From: Holtermannia corniformis
Taxonomy: Eukaryota; Basidiomycota; Tremellomycetes; Holtermanniales
Assembly (NCBI GenBank): GCA_001599935.1
Contig: BCIJ01000025.1
Location: 86,770-150,769 of the forward strand
Direction of reading: 5' to 3'
Length of the DNA stretch: 64,000 bases
In this document: positions 10,263 through 20,860 of the stretch, piece by piece
Position numbering within the stretch: position 1 is the first letter of the stretch
How the letters are laid out: each line of letters starts with the position of its first letter
The notes under the pieces: generated by a model
What the model was told of the DNA's origin: nothing
Seen by the model: the letters and a program-made list of their open reading frames with translations, nothing else
The model's database searches: none
Position numbers and translations under genes: made by a program

Positions 10263-13200
10263 ATGCTGCGTCGCGTACCAGCACCGTCCAAGACGGGTGA
10301 GCCGACACCGCCGACGATGACGGGCGCGGGCTATGGGATCCCGTCGTTCCGTCCGTTCAAGACGCCGACGATCGCGAGCGCACGGCAGTCTGTGCTGCCA
10401 CCTCGCAAACGCAAGCGGGTGTCGTACAAGGATGCAGGCGGTGATCAGGACGATGACGGGGACAGCGATGCCAGCCAGGGTTCAGCCAAGAAGGGCAAGA
10501 CGTTTGAAATGGGCAACAAGGAGTATGGAGCCGATGGGGTGCTGGGCGACATGGCAAAGTGGTGTAATCGCAAGTTTCCAGTGTTTGCTGTCAAGGACAA
10601 GGATGGCGTGTTTCACAAGACGTAGGATGACGGTCTGTGCACCGTGTTTGTGCTGATGCTGAGCTCAGGTTCACAATCCCGGGGATCGCATCCCGCACCT
10701 CGGCTGAAGTGGTGAAGCACTCGCTGTCGCATACGTCACTAGGTCTCCGCGTTCAGCCAAATCTACTACCAAGGCCACTACACAACCCAATGGACGATCA
10801 CGCGATCGTGCTGTGGGATCCGACCATCGACGACAAGCCGCCACCCGAAGAGGTTCTGAGCGATGAAGCGGCCGCGGCACTCAAGCTCAAACGGGAGGAA
10901 GAGGCGCGAGGGCCTCATAAGAGCTTGAAGACGATCCTTGGCATTCAAGAAAAGGGCAAGAAGAAGGAGACAAAGGTCGCCGTCGTCATTGACCCTCGGC
11001 TCACCAAGGTGTTGCGGCCGCATCAGGTCGAGGGTGTCAAAGTGGGTCATCAGTCGCGTCCCGGGACGGATGCTGACGACCGTATAGTTCCTTTACCGCT
11101 GTACCACCGGCATGCTTGTCAACAATGCGTGGGGGTGTATCATGGCGGATGAAATGGGCCTGGGTGAGTATGCTGGATTGAATTATGTCACATGCTGATG
11201 AGGCACAGGCAAAACTCTGCAATGTATCGCCCTGCTCTGGACACTGCTCAAGCAATCGCCTGTCGCTGGCAAGTCGACGATCGAAAAATGCATCATTGTC
11301 TGCCCAAGCAGTCTTGTGCGCAATTGGGGCAACGAACTAGGTGCGTCCGCGCGATACAACGCACACCGAGGACGCGACTGACATGCTGCAGTCAAGTGGC
11401 TTGGCAAGGACGCCGTCAACCCTCTGCTTGTCGACGGCAAGGGCGGAAGAGCAGAGCTGATCCCGTCGGTGCGGCGGTGGGTGGCTGCGCATGGCCGCAA
11501 TGTGACATTACCGGGTGAGTATGCTCTGCTAAACTGCGTTGGTTACTGATCGCTATCCCAGTCATGGTGGTCTCATATGAAACGCTCCGCTCGCTTCAAG
11601 ACGAGCTAGCGGGCTGCCCCGTCGGACTGCTTCTCGCCGACGAGGGACACCGTCTCAAGAATGCCGGTGCGTCTGCGTGACAGCAGCCTTCCAAGCTGAC
11701 CGGTACAGACTCGCAAACGTTCCAAGCGCTCAACACGATCAACGTCCAGCGCCGTGTCATCCTCTCGGGCACGCCGATCCAAAACGATCTCTCGGAATAC
11801 TTTGCGCTGCTCAACTTTGCAAACCCGGAATACCTCGGGTCCAGACTCGACTTTCGCAAGAACTTTGAGCTCAAGATCTTGCGCGGACGTGATGCGGACG
11901 CGACGCAACGCGAACGTGAGGAGAGCGATGCGAAACTCAAGGAGCTCGGTGGGCTCGTCAGCAAATTTCTCATTCGGCGGACGAACGACTTGTTGTCGAA
12001 ATATCGTGAGTCAAGTCTTGCGTCCGATCTGCCCTGACATGCTTTCAGTGCCGATCAAGTACGAGCATGTCGTCTTTTGCTCTCTCAGTCCGTTCCAGAC
12101 GGCGCTGTACCGACTGTTCATCACGTCACCAGAGATCCAAAAGCTCCTTCGCGGAACCGGCTCGCAGCCGCTCAAGGCGATCAACATCCTGCAAAAGCTG
12201 TGCAACCACCCTGATCTGCTCGATCTGCCCAACGACCTACCGGGGTCCGAGAGTGTCCTACCCGAGGGGTATTTGAGCAAGGGTCGTGATCGCTATGTCA
12301 ACTGCGAGTATTCGGGCAAGTTTTTAGTGCTCGAGCGGTGAGTGCCGTGTCAAGGCGGCGGGCATGCGCTGAGAACCCGCAGGTTTCTGGATCACATCAA
12401 GCGCACGACGAATGACAAGATTGTCTTGATTAGCAACTATACGCAGACCCTCGACTTGTTTGAAAAGCTGTGCAGGAACAAAAAGTGCGTCTACGCGCCG
12501 TGAACGCCCACGACACGAGCTGACCGCATGCACAGATACGGCAGCCTCCGCCTCGACGGTACAATGAACGTCAACAAGCGACAAAAGCTCGTCGACAGGT
12601 TCAACGACCCCGAGGGCAAGGAGTTTGTGTTCCTTTTGAGCTCCAAGGCTGGCGGTTGCGGCATCAACTTGATCGGCGCCAATCGGTTGATCTTGTTTGA
12701 TCCAGCATGGAATCCGTATGTGAGAGCGCGGTGCGAGGTGGTCATCTGACAGTCATACAGGGCGAGTGATCAGCAGGCTCTGGCGCGTGTCTGGCGCGAC
12801 GGGCAGAAGAAGGCTTGTGAGTGGCTGGTTGGATAAACGCGGCTTGCATGACTGAGATGGACTCAGGCTTCGTGTATCGCTTCCAGGCGACCGGCACAAT
12901 CGAGGAGAAGATTTTCCAACGACAGTGAGCGCCATTTCGACCAGGTCGAGTGGTATGTGTTGATCAACCGTGCAGGTGCCAGAAGCAGAACCTGTCGGCT
13001 TGCGTGGTCGACGACGCCCAAGATACCGAGCGGCACTTTTCCATCGACTCGCTCCGGCAGTTGTTCAAGTTCAACGAGAAGACGGTGTGCGACACGCACG
13101 ACACGTACAAGTGCAAGCGGTGCAAGGATGGGCGCCAGCTCGTCAAGGCGCCTGCGCTGCTCTATGGCGATGCCAGCTCGTGAGTGGCGCCGTGACTCGC

Positions 13201-13378
13201 ATGTCCGATGGTTGATGATCCACAGGTGGAACCACTACCCGAACAATGAGATGGGCAAGTTGCACGACGATTTGCTTCGAGCCGAGATGGGGCTGCCGGA
13301 GGTGTCTTTTGTGTTCCAGTACGTGCTCTGCGTTTGATCCTGCGTTGGCTGACGACGACTAGGTATATCTCGCATTGA
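10263..13378 (+). CDS. RAD54: DNA repair/recombination ATPase Rad54
   Basis: Rad54 is a SNF2-family DNA translocase that works with Rad51 in homologous recombination. The basic/acidic N-terminus contains FRPFKTPT, typical of Rad54, followed by the [17 protein letters not shown] segment. The Walker A motif DEMGLGKT is split by an intron. Then come the DEGH box with RLKN ([10 protein letters not shown]), the SGTPIQNDL motif [19 protein letters not shown], and helicase C motifs including [44 protein letters not shown] and [17 protein letters not shown]. The C-terminus has the Rad54 zinc-like region (TYKCKRC) and ends with VFQYISH through a short last exon. At least 12 introns are present. Start ATG at 10263 precedes [10 protein letters not shown]. 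Length is about 800 residues, normal. Confidence 0.95.
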
Positions 13379-13739
13379 GCATGATTGTGTGTCTGATCTG
13401 TTGTTGGTATCGAGTAGCATGCACGTTGTCGATCTCGCTGGCGGGGATCCAGGCGCGAGTGCCACACTGCGTCGAGAGCATCGACTCGGATTCTGACCGT
13501 CTGTTGGGCACTGCCATCCCCGTTGGCCTCGTACACGCAGCAGCAACGACGACGGTACGCTCGCAGTCGTCGAGCGAGTACCGCGCGACGGCGCAGCTGA
13601 TCCGCAGCAACAGGCGGTCCGGTGTCACTTGTTCCGGGCGATCCTTCGGTACGGCGACTTTTCCCACTAATCTCTGCGCTCGAACAGTGCTGACCATCCG
13701 TGTCTCTGCCTCGTTGCCATCGACCCTCTGTTACCGACC
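13379..13739. other. Intergenic, RAD54 3' flank and kinase promoter
   Basis: This 361-nt stretch lies between the RAD54 stop and the kinase start. Open frames here are poor in recognisable motifs and belong to the upstream extension of shadow frames. No TATA box is obvious. Confidence 0.4.
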
Positions 13740-16146
13740 ATGCTGCTCGTGCCCTTTATCGCAGTCCACCACACCGGCACCACGTTCGACATGGTGCTCC
13801 CCGTCGCCCCTCACCTCCGGCTCGATACCTTGCAGTCTCTCAGCGCCTCCTCGTCGCGTTCCTCAGCAGGGCTCTCGACACTGATAGGTCAACCGCTGTC
13901 AGAACTCGCTACACCTGTCAGCGGCGAGGACGGCGTCCGTCCGACATACCTCTCCCCTGCACGACTCTACCTAGCGGCCAATGCCCGGTTCGCCAAACCG
14001 CATGCTCGAGGCGAGCACAGTAAGCAGTCGTCTGCAGACACGGCTGCTACGACCAGTCCGCCTTCGTCGTCTTCCCCTACCACTACCGTCTTTTCATCCC
14101 ACGAGTTGAGGCCGTGGGACCGAGCTGCCGACTTTCCCTCGCCCTTGCCATCACCCATCTCGCTGCAACCCGGTGGTGAGGCACAAGACACATCTTTGCG
14201 AGTGGAGCGGGAACGAGGTCGAGCCAGGGCGGTGTCAGATACGAGGACGAGCGGCGAGTCTTCATGCCCGGGAGGAGCCGTCAGTCCCGCCCTGAGCGCT
14301 GGCAGCAAGACGGATGCCTTCTTTGCAACCAGTCATAAAGCTACGCTGCCAGCACCGCCACGGCCTCTACATGAACGAGAACAGACTCTAGGCATGGCAA
14401 CTCTGGGGCGGGGATTGCCGACATCCCTCAACAACACGCCCGCGGCGAGTCCCGATCGCTCCTCATCCAGCCCCCAGTCGCGTTCCCAGGCCTTTTTCTC
14501 TTCCTCCTTTGCTGCGCCTACACCGCCACGCCCTCTCGATCCTGCTGAAGTAGACAGTCAAGTCGCAGCTCGCCACACGCAGCTGCGCAAGTCGCCCCTG
14601 CGTTCCTTTACGGCTCCACAGGTCCCACCCCCGTCTGGACCGTGTATCTCACCTCGCCCATTGCCTGTGTCTCGACTCGTCAGTGGTGAACACATGCCGT
14701 CCCCTACATTGTCTTCCCTGCCGTCTGGCGGCATCTCATCAATTCCGACCCCTCCGTCCTCTTTCCGTCTTCCGACCCCAGTGCAAGCGCCGTCCGCAAT
14801 CGCCTCGTCATCCTCGCGATCTTTGACCCCGACGCGTCAGCCGATGAAGCGCGAGGTCTCAGAGTCCTTGACTCATGACTCGACCACTGTCTCTCTGAAA
14901 GAGGGGGATATCATTGGTGACAAGGACGAGGAAACGACAGGCCGCAGGTGGCGTTTAGGGCGCATCCTGGGAGAAGGCGCCTTTTCCACCGTTTGGTCCG
15001 GTCGAGAGCTAGCAAAGGGCAAAGGCAAGGAACGCGCCGAGGAAACTCAAGTCGGCGGACTCGTGGCCGTCAAGATGATGGACAAGAGCATGTGTCGGGA
15101 GAACGACCGTACGCGAATCAGCTTTGTGAGGGAGGTGGAAGTCTTGCGAGTGCGTCGAACCGGAGGCTGTGGAGCAGTGCTGACATGGCCGCAGCATATC
15201 TCTCATCCATCCGTCGTGCCTTTCCTTGCCTCATTCTCGACGGCGACTCATCACTGTTTAGTGTTGGAGCATCTGGGAGGTGGTGAACTCTTCGACCTAG
15301 TCTCGCAACCGAGCAACAGGGCGCGCATGTTGCTGCCCAATCCTGCGATCGACGACACCGAGGGCTATGCTTTCATACGGCGTGTGTTCAGCGATCTTTG
15401 TCGGGCGGTAGGCTGGCTGCACGAGGTCGGCGTTGTTCACCGAGATATCAAACTTGAGAGTGAGTCGGGCGTCATGTCTCGAATCCCATGGCTAATCGTC
15501 AGACCTCATGTTGACCGTCAACCCATTCACCTTGCCACCGGCAGCCTCCAACGCCATCCCGATCGACAGTCTGCCGACACCACTGATCAAGCTCACCGAC
15601 TTTGGGCTGTCACGATTCATCTCGCCAGCCTCACCGATGCTAGCTACCCGATGCGGGTCCGAGGCGTTTGCCGCACCCGAGATCATCATGGGCAAGCAGT
15701 ACGACGGTCGCGACACCGACTCGTGGGCCGTTGGCGTCGTGCTCTACGCTCTGCTAGCGGGTGAATTACCTTTCGACGAAGGCTCGGCGGGTACGACGGC
15801 TTCACCAGGCTACAGGAACCCCGGCGCTGGCCTGGCCGGAGAGAAAGAGGAACGCCGGCGACGTATGATGCGCATCGCTAAAGGCGAATATCACTGGCGA
15901 GATGGTGTTGGCAGTCTGCCAGCGCGAAACCTCGTCGGCCGCTTGCTTGTGCGGGATCCCAAGCGCCGTACGCGTATCGGTGCTGCGCTGTGGGACGAAG
16001 AATGGATGCATGGTCCTGGCGAGGTCGCCAGGCCGGAAGAATGGCGCGGTGCTCCGGAAGATGGTACGGGCAGGCGGCGAGTTCTCGACGGGTTCTTGGT
16101 CGACGGCGAGCGGATAGACGATATCGCGCACGCCGAGACTGCCTGA
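13740..16146 (+). CDS. Serine/threonine protein kinase, CAMK-like, with long disordered N-terminus
   Basis: The first about 400 residues are Ser/Pro-rich and look disordered. The kinase domain follows, with all catalytic elements: glycine loop LGEGAFSTVW, lysine in VAVKMMDKS, alphaC glutamate in SFVREVEVLR, hinge LVLEHLGGGELFDL, catalytic loop VVHRDIKLENL (split by an intron), DFG in LTDFGLSRFI, APE-like AAPEIIMGKQY and the conserved aspartate region DTDSWAVGVVLYALLAGELPF. The C-terminal lobe ends near LLVRDPKRRTRIGAALWDEEW. I could see only two introns (after REVEVLR and within KLEN). The HRDIKLEN loop and YALLAGELPF helix fit the CAMK/CAMKL group, but I cannot name an orthologue. The start at 13740 is the first ATG of the frame; 13791 is also possible. 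Confidence 0.9.
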
Positions 16147-16205
16147 AGATAGCGACTCTGTATACCTAGTCTTGCAAATATGTTGTCATCTCGGTTGTTT
16201 AAATA

Positions 16206-17298
16206 TTACACCTGTTGATGACTCTGCCCGTGCGCTGCCTCGCTGGTCTCTGTCGACCCCAGCTTGTAGGCGTCAACCTCGTCGTACTCGAGTGTCCGCC
16301 CAGGAAACCACGCCGGGATGCAGATGGCAAGGTAGCCGACTAACGCGAGGTACTCGATGGTAATCTCGAGGATCCAAAAGGCAGTCTTTGAGCGTACTGG
16401 CGCGCTGGCATCCGTGGTGAACGCGTTGACCTGCGACGTCAGCAAGTCGCGAGTACGGCGCCTTAAACTCACAAGTCGGTATACACCGAGAATGATCAGC
16501 AAGCAGCTCTCGAGGCCGATGTAGACGGTCCCAGAGTGTGATAGGGTGAAATGGGTCCGCGCGACGAGTACAGCGACGGGTACAATGATGGATACCGCTG
16601 GGCGCGTTAGCTAGAATTGATGCACAGCAATGGCAACGTACCCAGAGCAAGGACCGTCTGAGCCTTTCTCATTGTAATCACCGTCGACATCTTGGATGGG
16701 TCGTCGATGGCAGAGCTGATGCTAGCACCTGCAGCGACACCGAGTGCAACTGCACCGATCAGGACCAAGTGGAGGAGTCTGATTATCTGTTAGTTACGCT
16801 ACGACGCCACGGATGATTGCGGTACTCACTTGGAGATACGAGTCACCCAGTGTTTCTTGTCCTCCTTGTCGACTTGTGCGCCTACATGCAGCTTGAAGAG
16901 GGCCACGAGCGGATGGAGAAGAAAGATGGGTCCCACGAGAATCAGGATACTCTCCGCGACTGCCGGTGTGAGCTGACCAATTTAGGCCAACACGGCACGT
17001 ACTGAAGAGACCTTGACTGAAGCTCGAAGCCTTGGACATGACGGCACGGATGACGAGCATCGCTATGCGGGCGACTATGAAGATGGCAGGGTAGGCTAGC
17101 TGCTTGGTTCGGCTCGCAGGCTTGACCAGTCGGAAGATGAGGGCCACCACGGCCGCAGCGTACTGTTCAACATCAGTGACAATGATATGCACGCTACGTG
17201 ATACGTACCAAGACTAAAAAGATGATGCTAGGCGCAAGGTCCTTGTGGTCAGGCAGGCCGCCAGTGATGTTCAAAGAGTTCGGGTTGAAGCCGGACAT
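16206..17298 (-). CDS. Seven-transmembrane protein of unknown function
   Basis: Splicing of about seven short exons gives a small polytopic protein. It starts MSGFNPNSLNITGG, with a potential N-glycosylation site (NIT) in the short N-tail, as expected for an extracellular end. Seven hydrophobic segments follow: APSIIFLVLYAAAVVALIF; YPAIFIVARIAMLVIR; ESILILVGPIFLLHPLVAL; LLHLVLIGAVALGVAAGA; ISIIVPVAVLVA; VYIGLESCLLIILGVYRLV; and AFWILEITIEYLALVGYLAI. It ends in a hydrophilic tail. The topology fits a fungal GPCR-like or DUF7702-like membrane protein, but I see no defining GPCR signature. Function should be treated as unknown. The neighbouring tRNA-Met lies just upstream of its promoter. Confidence 0.75.
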
Positions 17299-17535
17299 GT
17301 TGCACTGGTAACGGGTAGAGTGTTGGACCTCGTCGGACAGCAGGCGAGTCTATATACACAGCGATCAGCCGCATCGCACAGCTCATCGTTCCAAACATAG
17401 CGCTCGCTCGCTCCGTCGGTATCGATCAGCACCGCAACCGCCGTTCCCGACGCCGCTACCGAGCTGGGGACCGGGGTCACGTGCCACGAGTTGTAAGTCG
17501 TGATATATAACCTGAGATGCAGCTTCGCTATATAA

Positions 17536-17652
17536 AGCGAAATAGCTCAGTTGGAAGAGTGTGGGGCTCATAACTTACGTAATCATACACCACGTGACGC
17601 TTACGTAATGCGGTCAACCCTAAAGTCGGTGGATCGAAACTACCTTTCGCTA
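17536..17652 (+). tRNA. tRNA-Met (CAT), elongator, with 44-nt intron
   Basis: The acceptor stem is AGCGAAA at the 5' end paired perfectly with TTTCGCT at the 3' end, followed by an A discriminator (17652). D-arm GCTC...GAGT, anticodon stem TGGGG/CCCTA and T-arm GGTGG/CTACC fold canonically. The anticodon loop is CTCATAA, giving CAT. The intron (17573-17616) sits after position 37, the canonical nuclear site, leaving a 73-nt mature tRNA. A TATATAA sequence lies just upstream and a T5 tract (17655-17659) gives the Pol III terminator. The T loop is ATCGAAA, so position 54 is A rather than the usual T. The terminal A1-T72 pair also occurs in eukaryotic initiator tRNAs, but the intron and overall arms fit an elongator better. 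Confidence 0.88.
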
Positions 17653-17654
17653 GC

Positions 17655-17659
17655 TTTTT
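17655..17659 (+). terminator. RNA polymerase III terminator (T5)
   Basis: A run of five T residues lies three bases after the discriminator base of tRNA-Met, the expected Pol III stop. Confidence 0.7.
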
Positions 17660-17899
17660 GCTGTGACTTACTGCTTTTTGCCTGTTTACAGGCGATGTCG
17701 CGGTGATCTGACACCACCAGCGTGTAGCCAGACGTCTGTTTGGTCTGTCTGGATGGTAACATGGTAGCTGGGGTGCGTTGTGACGGTGTAATGTCGTATA
17801 GCGTCGGGACCACAGCGGTGAGTGCCACACTGGTACGTGCGATGCCACGTGGTAATATATATTACGTAATCATTGCCTGATCTCCTATACAATGACAGC

Positions 17900-18738
17900 C
17901 TAAGCAACTCTGACGGTAGCAATCCCCAAGACGACTTGAGGGATGTCATACTCGTCACCGTCTTCCCTCTGTGCCCAGCTATCGCTCTGACAAGGCAGTG
18001 CAATCATGACCCCGACGGTGACAGAGGTGCCGACGGGCGGTATTCTCAATTGTGGTTTTGCAACGCGCGGTATAGAAGCTGCGGTACTTGTTCGTGGTGG
18101 GAGGACGGGACGGCGCGAAGGTCCGACAGGCAGGTCAGAGTCGGCGTCGGTGAAAAAGTTGGCAACGCGGCGAGCGCGAGACGGTGTTTGTTCTGGCGCA
18201 ACAGGCTGGAGCGCTATCGAATCCCCCTCTAGCGGCTTGTGATACAGTGCTAGAGGCTATACGCGTAAGCCACTTGCCACAACCCATACGACCCACCGCC
18301 AGCTGAGCAAACACATCCTTCTCAGAAAGAAGCAACTCCGACTCCCACAGCTCGGGCTTTGGGCCAAGCTTGACTTTTGGCTTGCTGCGTTGCTGTCCCA
18401 GCACTCCTGGACGTTCCGGCGGGCGTTCACCGCGGGCGATGGCCTCGGCTACGCGGCGCTGGAATCGGCGGCGAATGACAACCGACCGAAAGATCAGCGC
18501 GCCCGAGATGGCGGCCAAGACGACCAGGGTGATGAGAAAGGTGAACAGGTAGAGAGTAGACTGTTTGCCGCGATCATTGCCACTGCAGAGTCAGCTCGGT
18601 CCTAACCAAGTGGGCATACGTGGATGACTGAGACGGCGTTGGGAACAGCGATGTGGCCGCGCTCGCCTGCGCCGAGGTTACTGTTGGGAAGAGACCGGTC
18701 ACGCTCGTCGCCTCTACGGCTTGACGACGCACGCGCAT
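17900..18738 (-). CDS. Single-pass membrane protein of unknown function (fungal family)
   Basis: I model three exons. Exon 1 gives an N-terminal Ser/Thr-rich segment starting MRVRRQAVEAT. A 37-nt intron leads to one transmembrane helix (TLYLFTFLITLVVLAAISGA) followed by a basic stop-transfer region (RSVVIRRRFQRRVAEAIARG). The next part has the PKPELWES element. After an intron of about 61 nt the C-terminal tail reads PLEGDSIALQPVAPEQTPS, then VGVMIALPCQSDS and DIPQVVLGIATVRVA. This layout (one TM helix, basic patch, W-containing motif, terminal hydrophobic strand with acidic residues) is common in uncharacterised basidiomycete proteins, but I know no function. The exact second acceptor was chosen by reading frame only. 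Divergent from the PPR gene. Confidence 0.65.
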
Positions 18739-18953
18739 GCTCTGTTGGTAAACTGTTGCTAGGCAACCCGGCGAGTTGGCCACCCAGCATCGACGCGTAT
18801 CAATCCTCGATCGTCCGGTTTCCTCATGACGTGGCGGATCCAAAGTCGAGATGTGCAACTCTCGCTCTGATCGTCAACGCAGCACGGCTCGATGGAGGTG
18901 GGTATGGGTGAGCGGCACTCGGTATCGAGCTGACTTGCGCCGCAGGTCCCTAC

Positions 18954-20804
18954 ATGAGCCCGGCCGCCCATCTCGAGCTCTTTCGCGCGATCGTCCACGT
19001 CGCTCGAGCTCAGAGATTCCATCTGCTGCCCAAACCGCACTCGGCTCGTTCAGGCAGCTTTTGTCCGTCTCGCCATGGCAGCGGGCTGGCCACTGCAATT
19101 CAGCCATGTGCAGATGACAAATCTCCCCCGCAAGAGTCGCCGAGCGCAAGCCCGTCCGAGCACCTCGGCTCGCTAGAGGCTCTGCGCGTTGCTCCTGCAG
19201 CACACCGACAGGTCAATTACCGCTCCAAGGGTCGACATATTTATCAAACACGCACGACTACGACTTCATCATTCGACGCTATATCCCTGCTGGAAGACAT
19301 ACCAGGCGAAACAGCTGCAGGACCAATCAGTCCACCGCAAACACCCACATCACTCGCCCGTCCTTCCATCTCGCCGACCTCACGCGCAAAGTTCCTCTCG
19401 CAACTGCACGACCCCGACGCTCAAAAGGCACATGCGGCGTACGCGTCCCTCTTCCTCGCAACCTCATCGACTACTTTCACCCCGTCCGAGCTATACCATG
19501 TCGCTCAGGCCACGGCGAAAACCCACTCGATGCCAACAGCACATCGCAAACGTCGGACAGAAGCTGTGCTCGACGAGCTCGAACATCTGGTCGGACCGGA
19601 GAACGTGACGGCCGCGGCAAAGGTCACCAAGATTGTCAATGCCGGTCGGCAGACTCGGCGCGTGCACTTGCGCGATCTGCGAGATGCAGAGCGTGCGTTC
19701 AGCCAGGCGTTCCCCGGGCCTAATCTTGCAGCCTATGCCAAGCAGCCAGCTTTTCTCGCTGGGCTCAATCACTTGCTCTACCTTGCCGCCCTGATCCCAT
19801 CGCAAAAGGACTTTTCGCGATTTGACGCGCTATACGACGCTGCGGGCTGTGCACGAGATTCGTATACGCATCTTGCGCATATAACCCTATTGGACCGCAT
19901 GAAGCGCCCCGAGAGGATCTCAGCGGCGCTGGAGCACGCTCTCACGGCTATACGTGGCGATCGTGCCGACTGCATCGTCTTGATCAACGCGGCAATGTGG
20001 GCATTTGCCAAGTTGGGCCGATGGGACGTCGTTGGACCAGCATACAACAGTCTACGCGCCAAACTCCACAATCCAGAAGCGGTGCCGCTCTTTTCGTCGA
20101 GTAGTGACCTTGCGTTCTTTTCAACATCGCCGCCACACACCCTCCTCGTTCCAGACGGCACCTTGCCTTCTGCCAACACGTACCGTCTCCTCATTCATGC
20201 CCTGGCGTACCACGGCAACTTTATCCCTGCTCTTGCCGTCTTTCAGCATATGATCGAGGCCGACTCGAACCCAACCGTGGCCGACTACAACAGCCTCTTT
20301 CACGGTTTTGCGCGTTTCGGAAACGTCGCAGAGCATGCTGCTCCTGAACCGAGCCGTCTACTGCCTGACTGGATATTCCCTGATCCAGTCCTGCTCGTCA
20401 AACCAGACTCGGCGCAATCAGACCACAGGCGCAAAGTCAAGTCACGCGGCGCTCGCCTCGTCGAGATCTGGGAACGAGGATCCACCGGGTGGGACAAGCC
20501 TCAAACATCGGTCGAGCGTGAGCGCAACGACTGGACGTTCGACGCGCTCAGCTCGCTCTTCACGGCCTTTCTCGGTTTGCAACCGCCGACCAACGTGGCG
20601 GATCGACGGGCACCGACATCACGGGCGGTGTATTACCTCCTAGTGGCCTTTGCGAGGACATCCGGCACTGATGGAAGGGTCTTGAAGGAGGTCTGGGCGG
20701 CGTTGGAGCGCAAGTTTGCCGATGGGAACACCGAGGGCTGGCACGGATGGCGCGAGAATGTGCGGCTTGCTAGGATGCGGCAGCTCTGGCAAGAGCGTCA
20801 CTGA
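18954..20804 (+). CDS. Pentatricopeptide repeat (PPR) protein, probably mitochondrial
   Basis: This long, apparently intronless frame (616 codons) starts at the ATG at 18954. The N-terminal 90 residues are rich in Arg, Ser, Ala and Pro with few acidic residues, compatible with a mitochondrial import region. The helical C-terminal half has PPR-like units, most clearly SANTYRLLIHALAYHGNFIP followed by ALAVFQHMIEADSNPTVADY and NSLFHGFARFG, where the 35-residue periodicity is visible. Earlier helices (e.g. DCIVLINAAMWAFAKLGRWD) fit degenerate repeats. Such proteins bind organellar RNA to promote processing, stability or translation. A specific partner or orthologue cannot be given. A short 5' exon upstream is possible but I found none in a compatible phase. 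Confidence 0.75.
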   Translation: MSPAAHLELFRAIVHVARAQRFHLLPKPHSARSGSFCPSRHGSGLATAIQPCADDKSPPQESPSASPSEHLGSLEALRVAPAAHRQVNYRSKGRHIYQTRTTTTSSFDAISLLEDIPGETAAGPISPPQTPTSLARPSISPTSRAKFLSQLHDPDAQKAHAAYASLFLATSSTTFTPSELYHVAQATAKTHSMPTAHRKRRTEAVLDELEHLVGPENVTAAAKVTKIVNAGRQTRRVHLRDLRDAERAFSQAFPGPNLAAYAKQPAFLAGLNHLLYLAALIPSQKDFSRFDALYDAAGCARDSYTHLAHITLLDRMKRPERISAALEHALTAIRGDRADCIVLINAAMWAFAKLGRWDVVGPAYNSLRAKLHNPEAVPLFSSSSDLAFFSTSPPHTLLVPDGTLPSANTYRLLIHALAYHGNFIPALAVFQHMIEADSNPTVADYNSLFHGFARFGNVAEHAAPEPSRLLPDWIFPDPVLLVKPDSAQSDHRRKVKSRGARLVEIWERGSTGWDKPQTSVERERNDWTFDALSSLFTAFLGLQPPTNVADRRAPTSRAVYYLLVAFARTSGTDGRVLKEVWAALERKFADGNTEGWHGWRENVRLARMRQLWQERH

Positions 20805-20860
20805 GGTGACGGTAGATCCGAGCATATGTATCTGATGCTTTGACGACACTCCTTGCTCAA

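Noticed and set aside
18602..18640. 24-nt intron in the single-pass membrane protein
   Set aside because: A 37-nt intron with a GTATGC donor in the same place gives a better length and keeps the frame into the TM helix.
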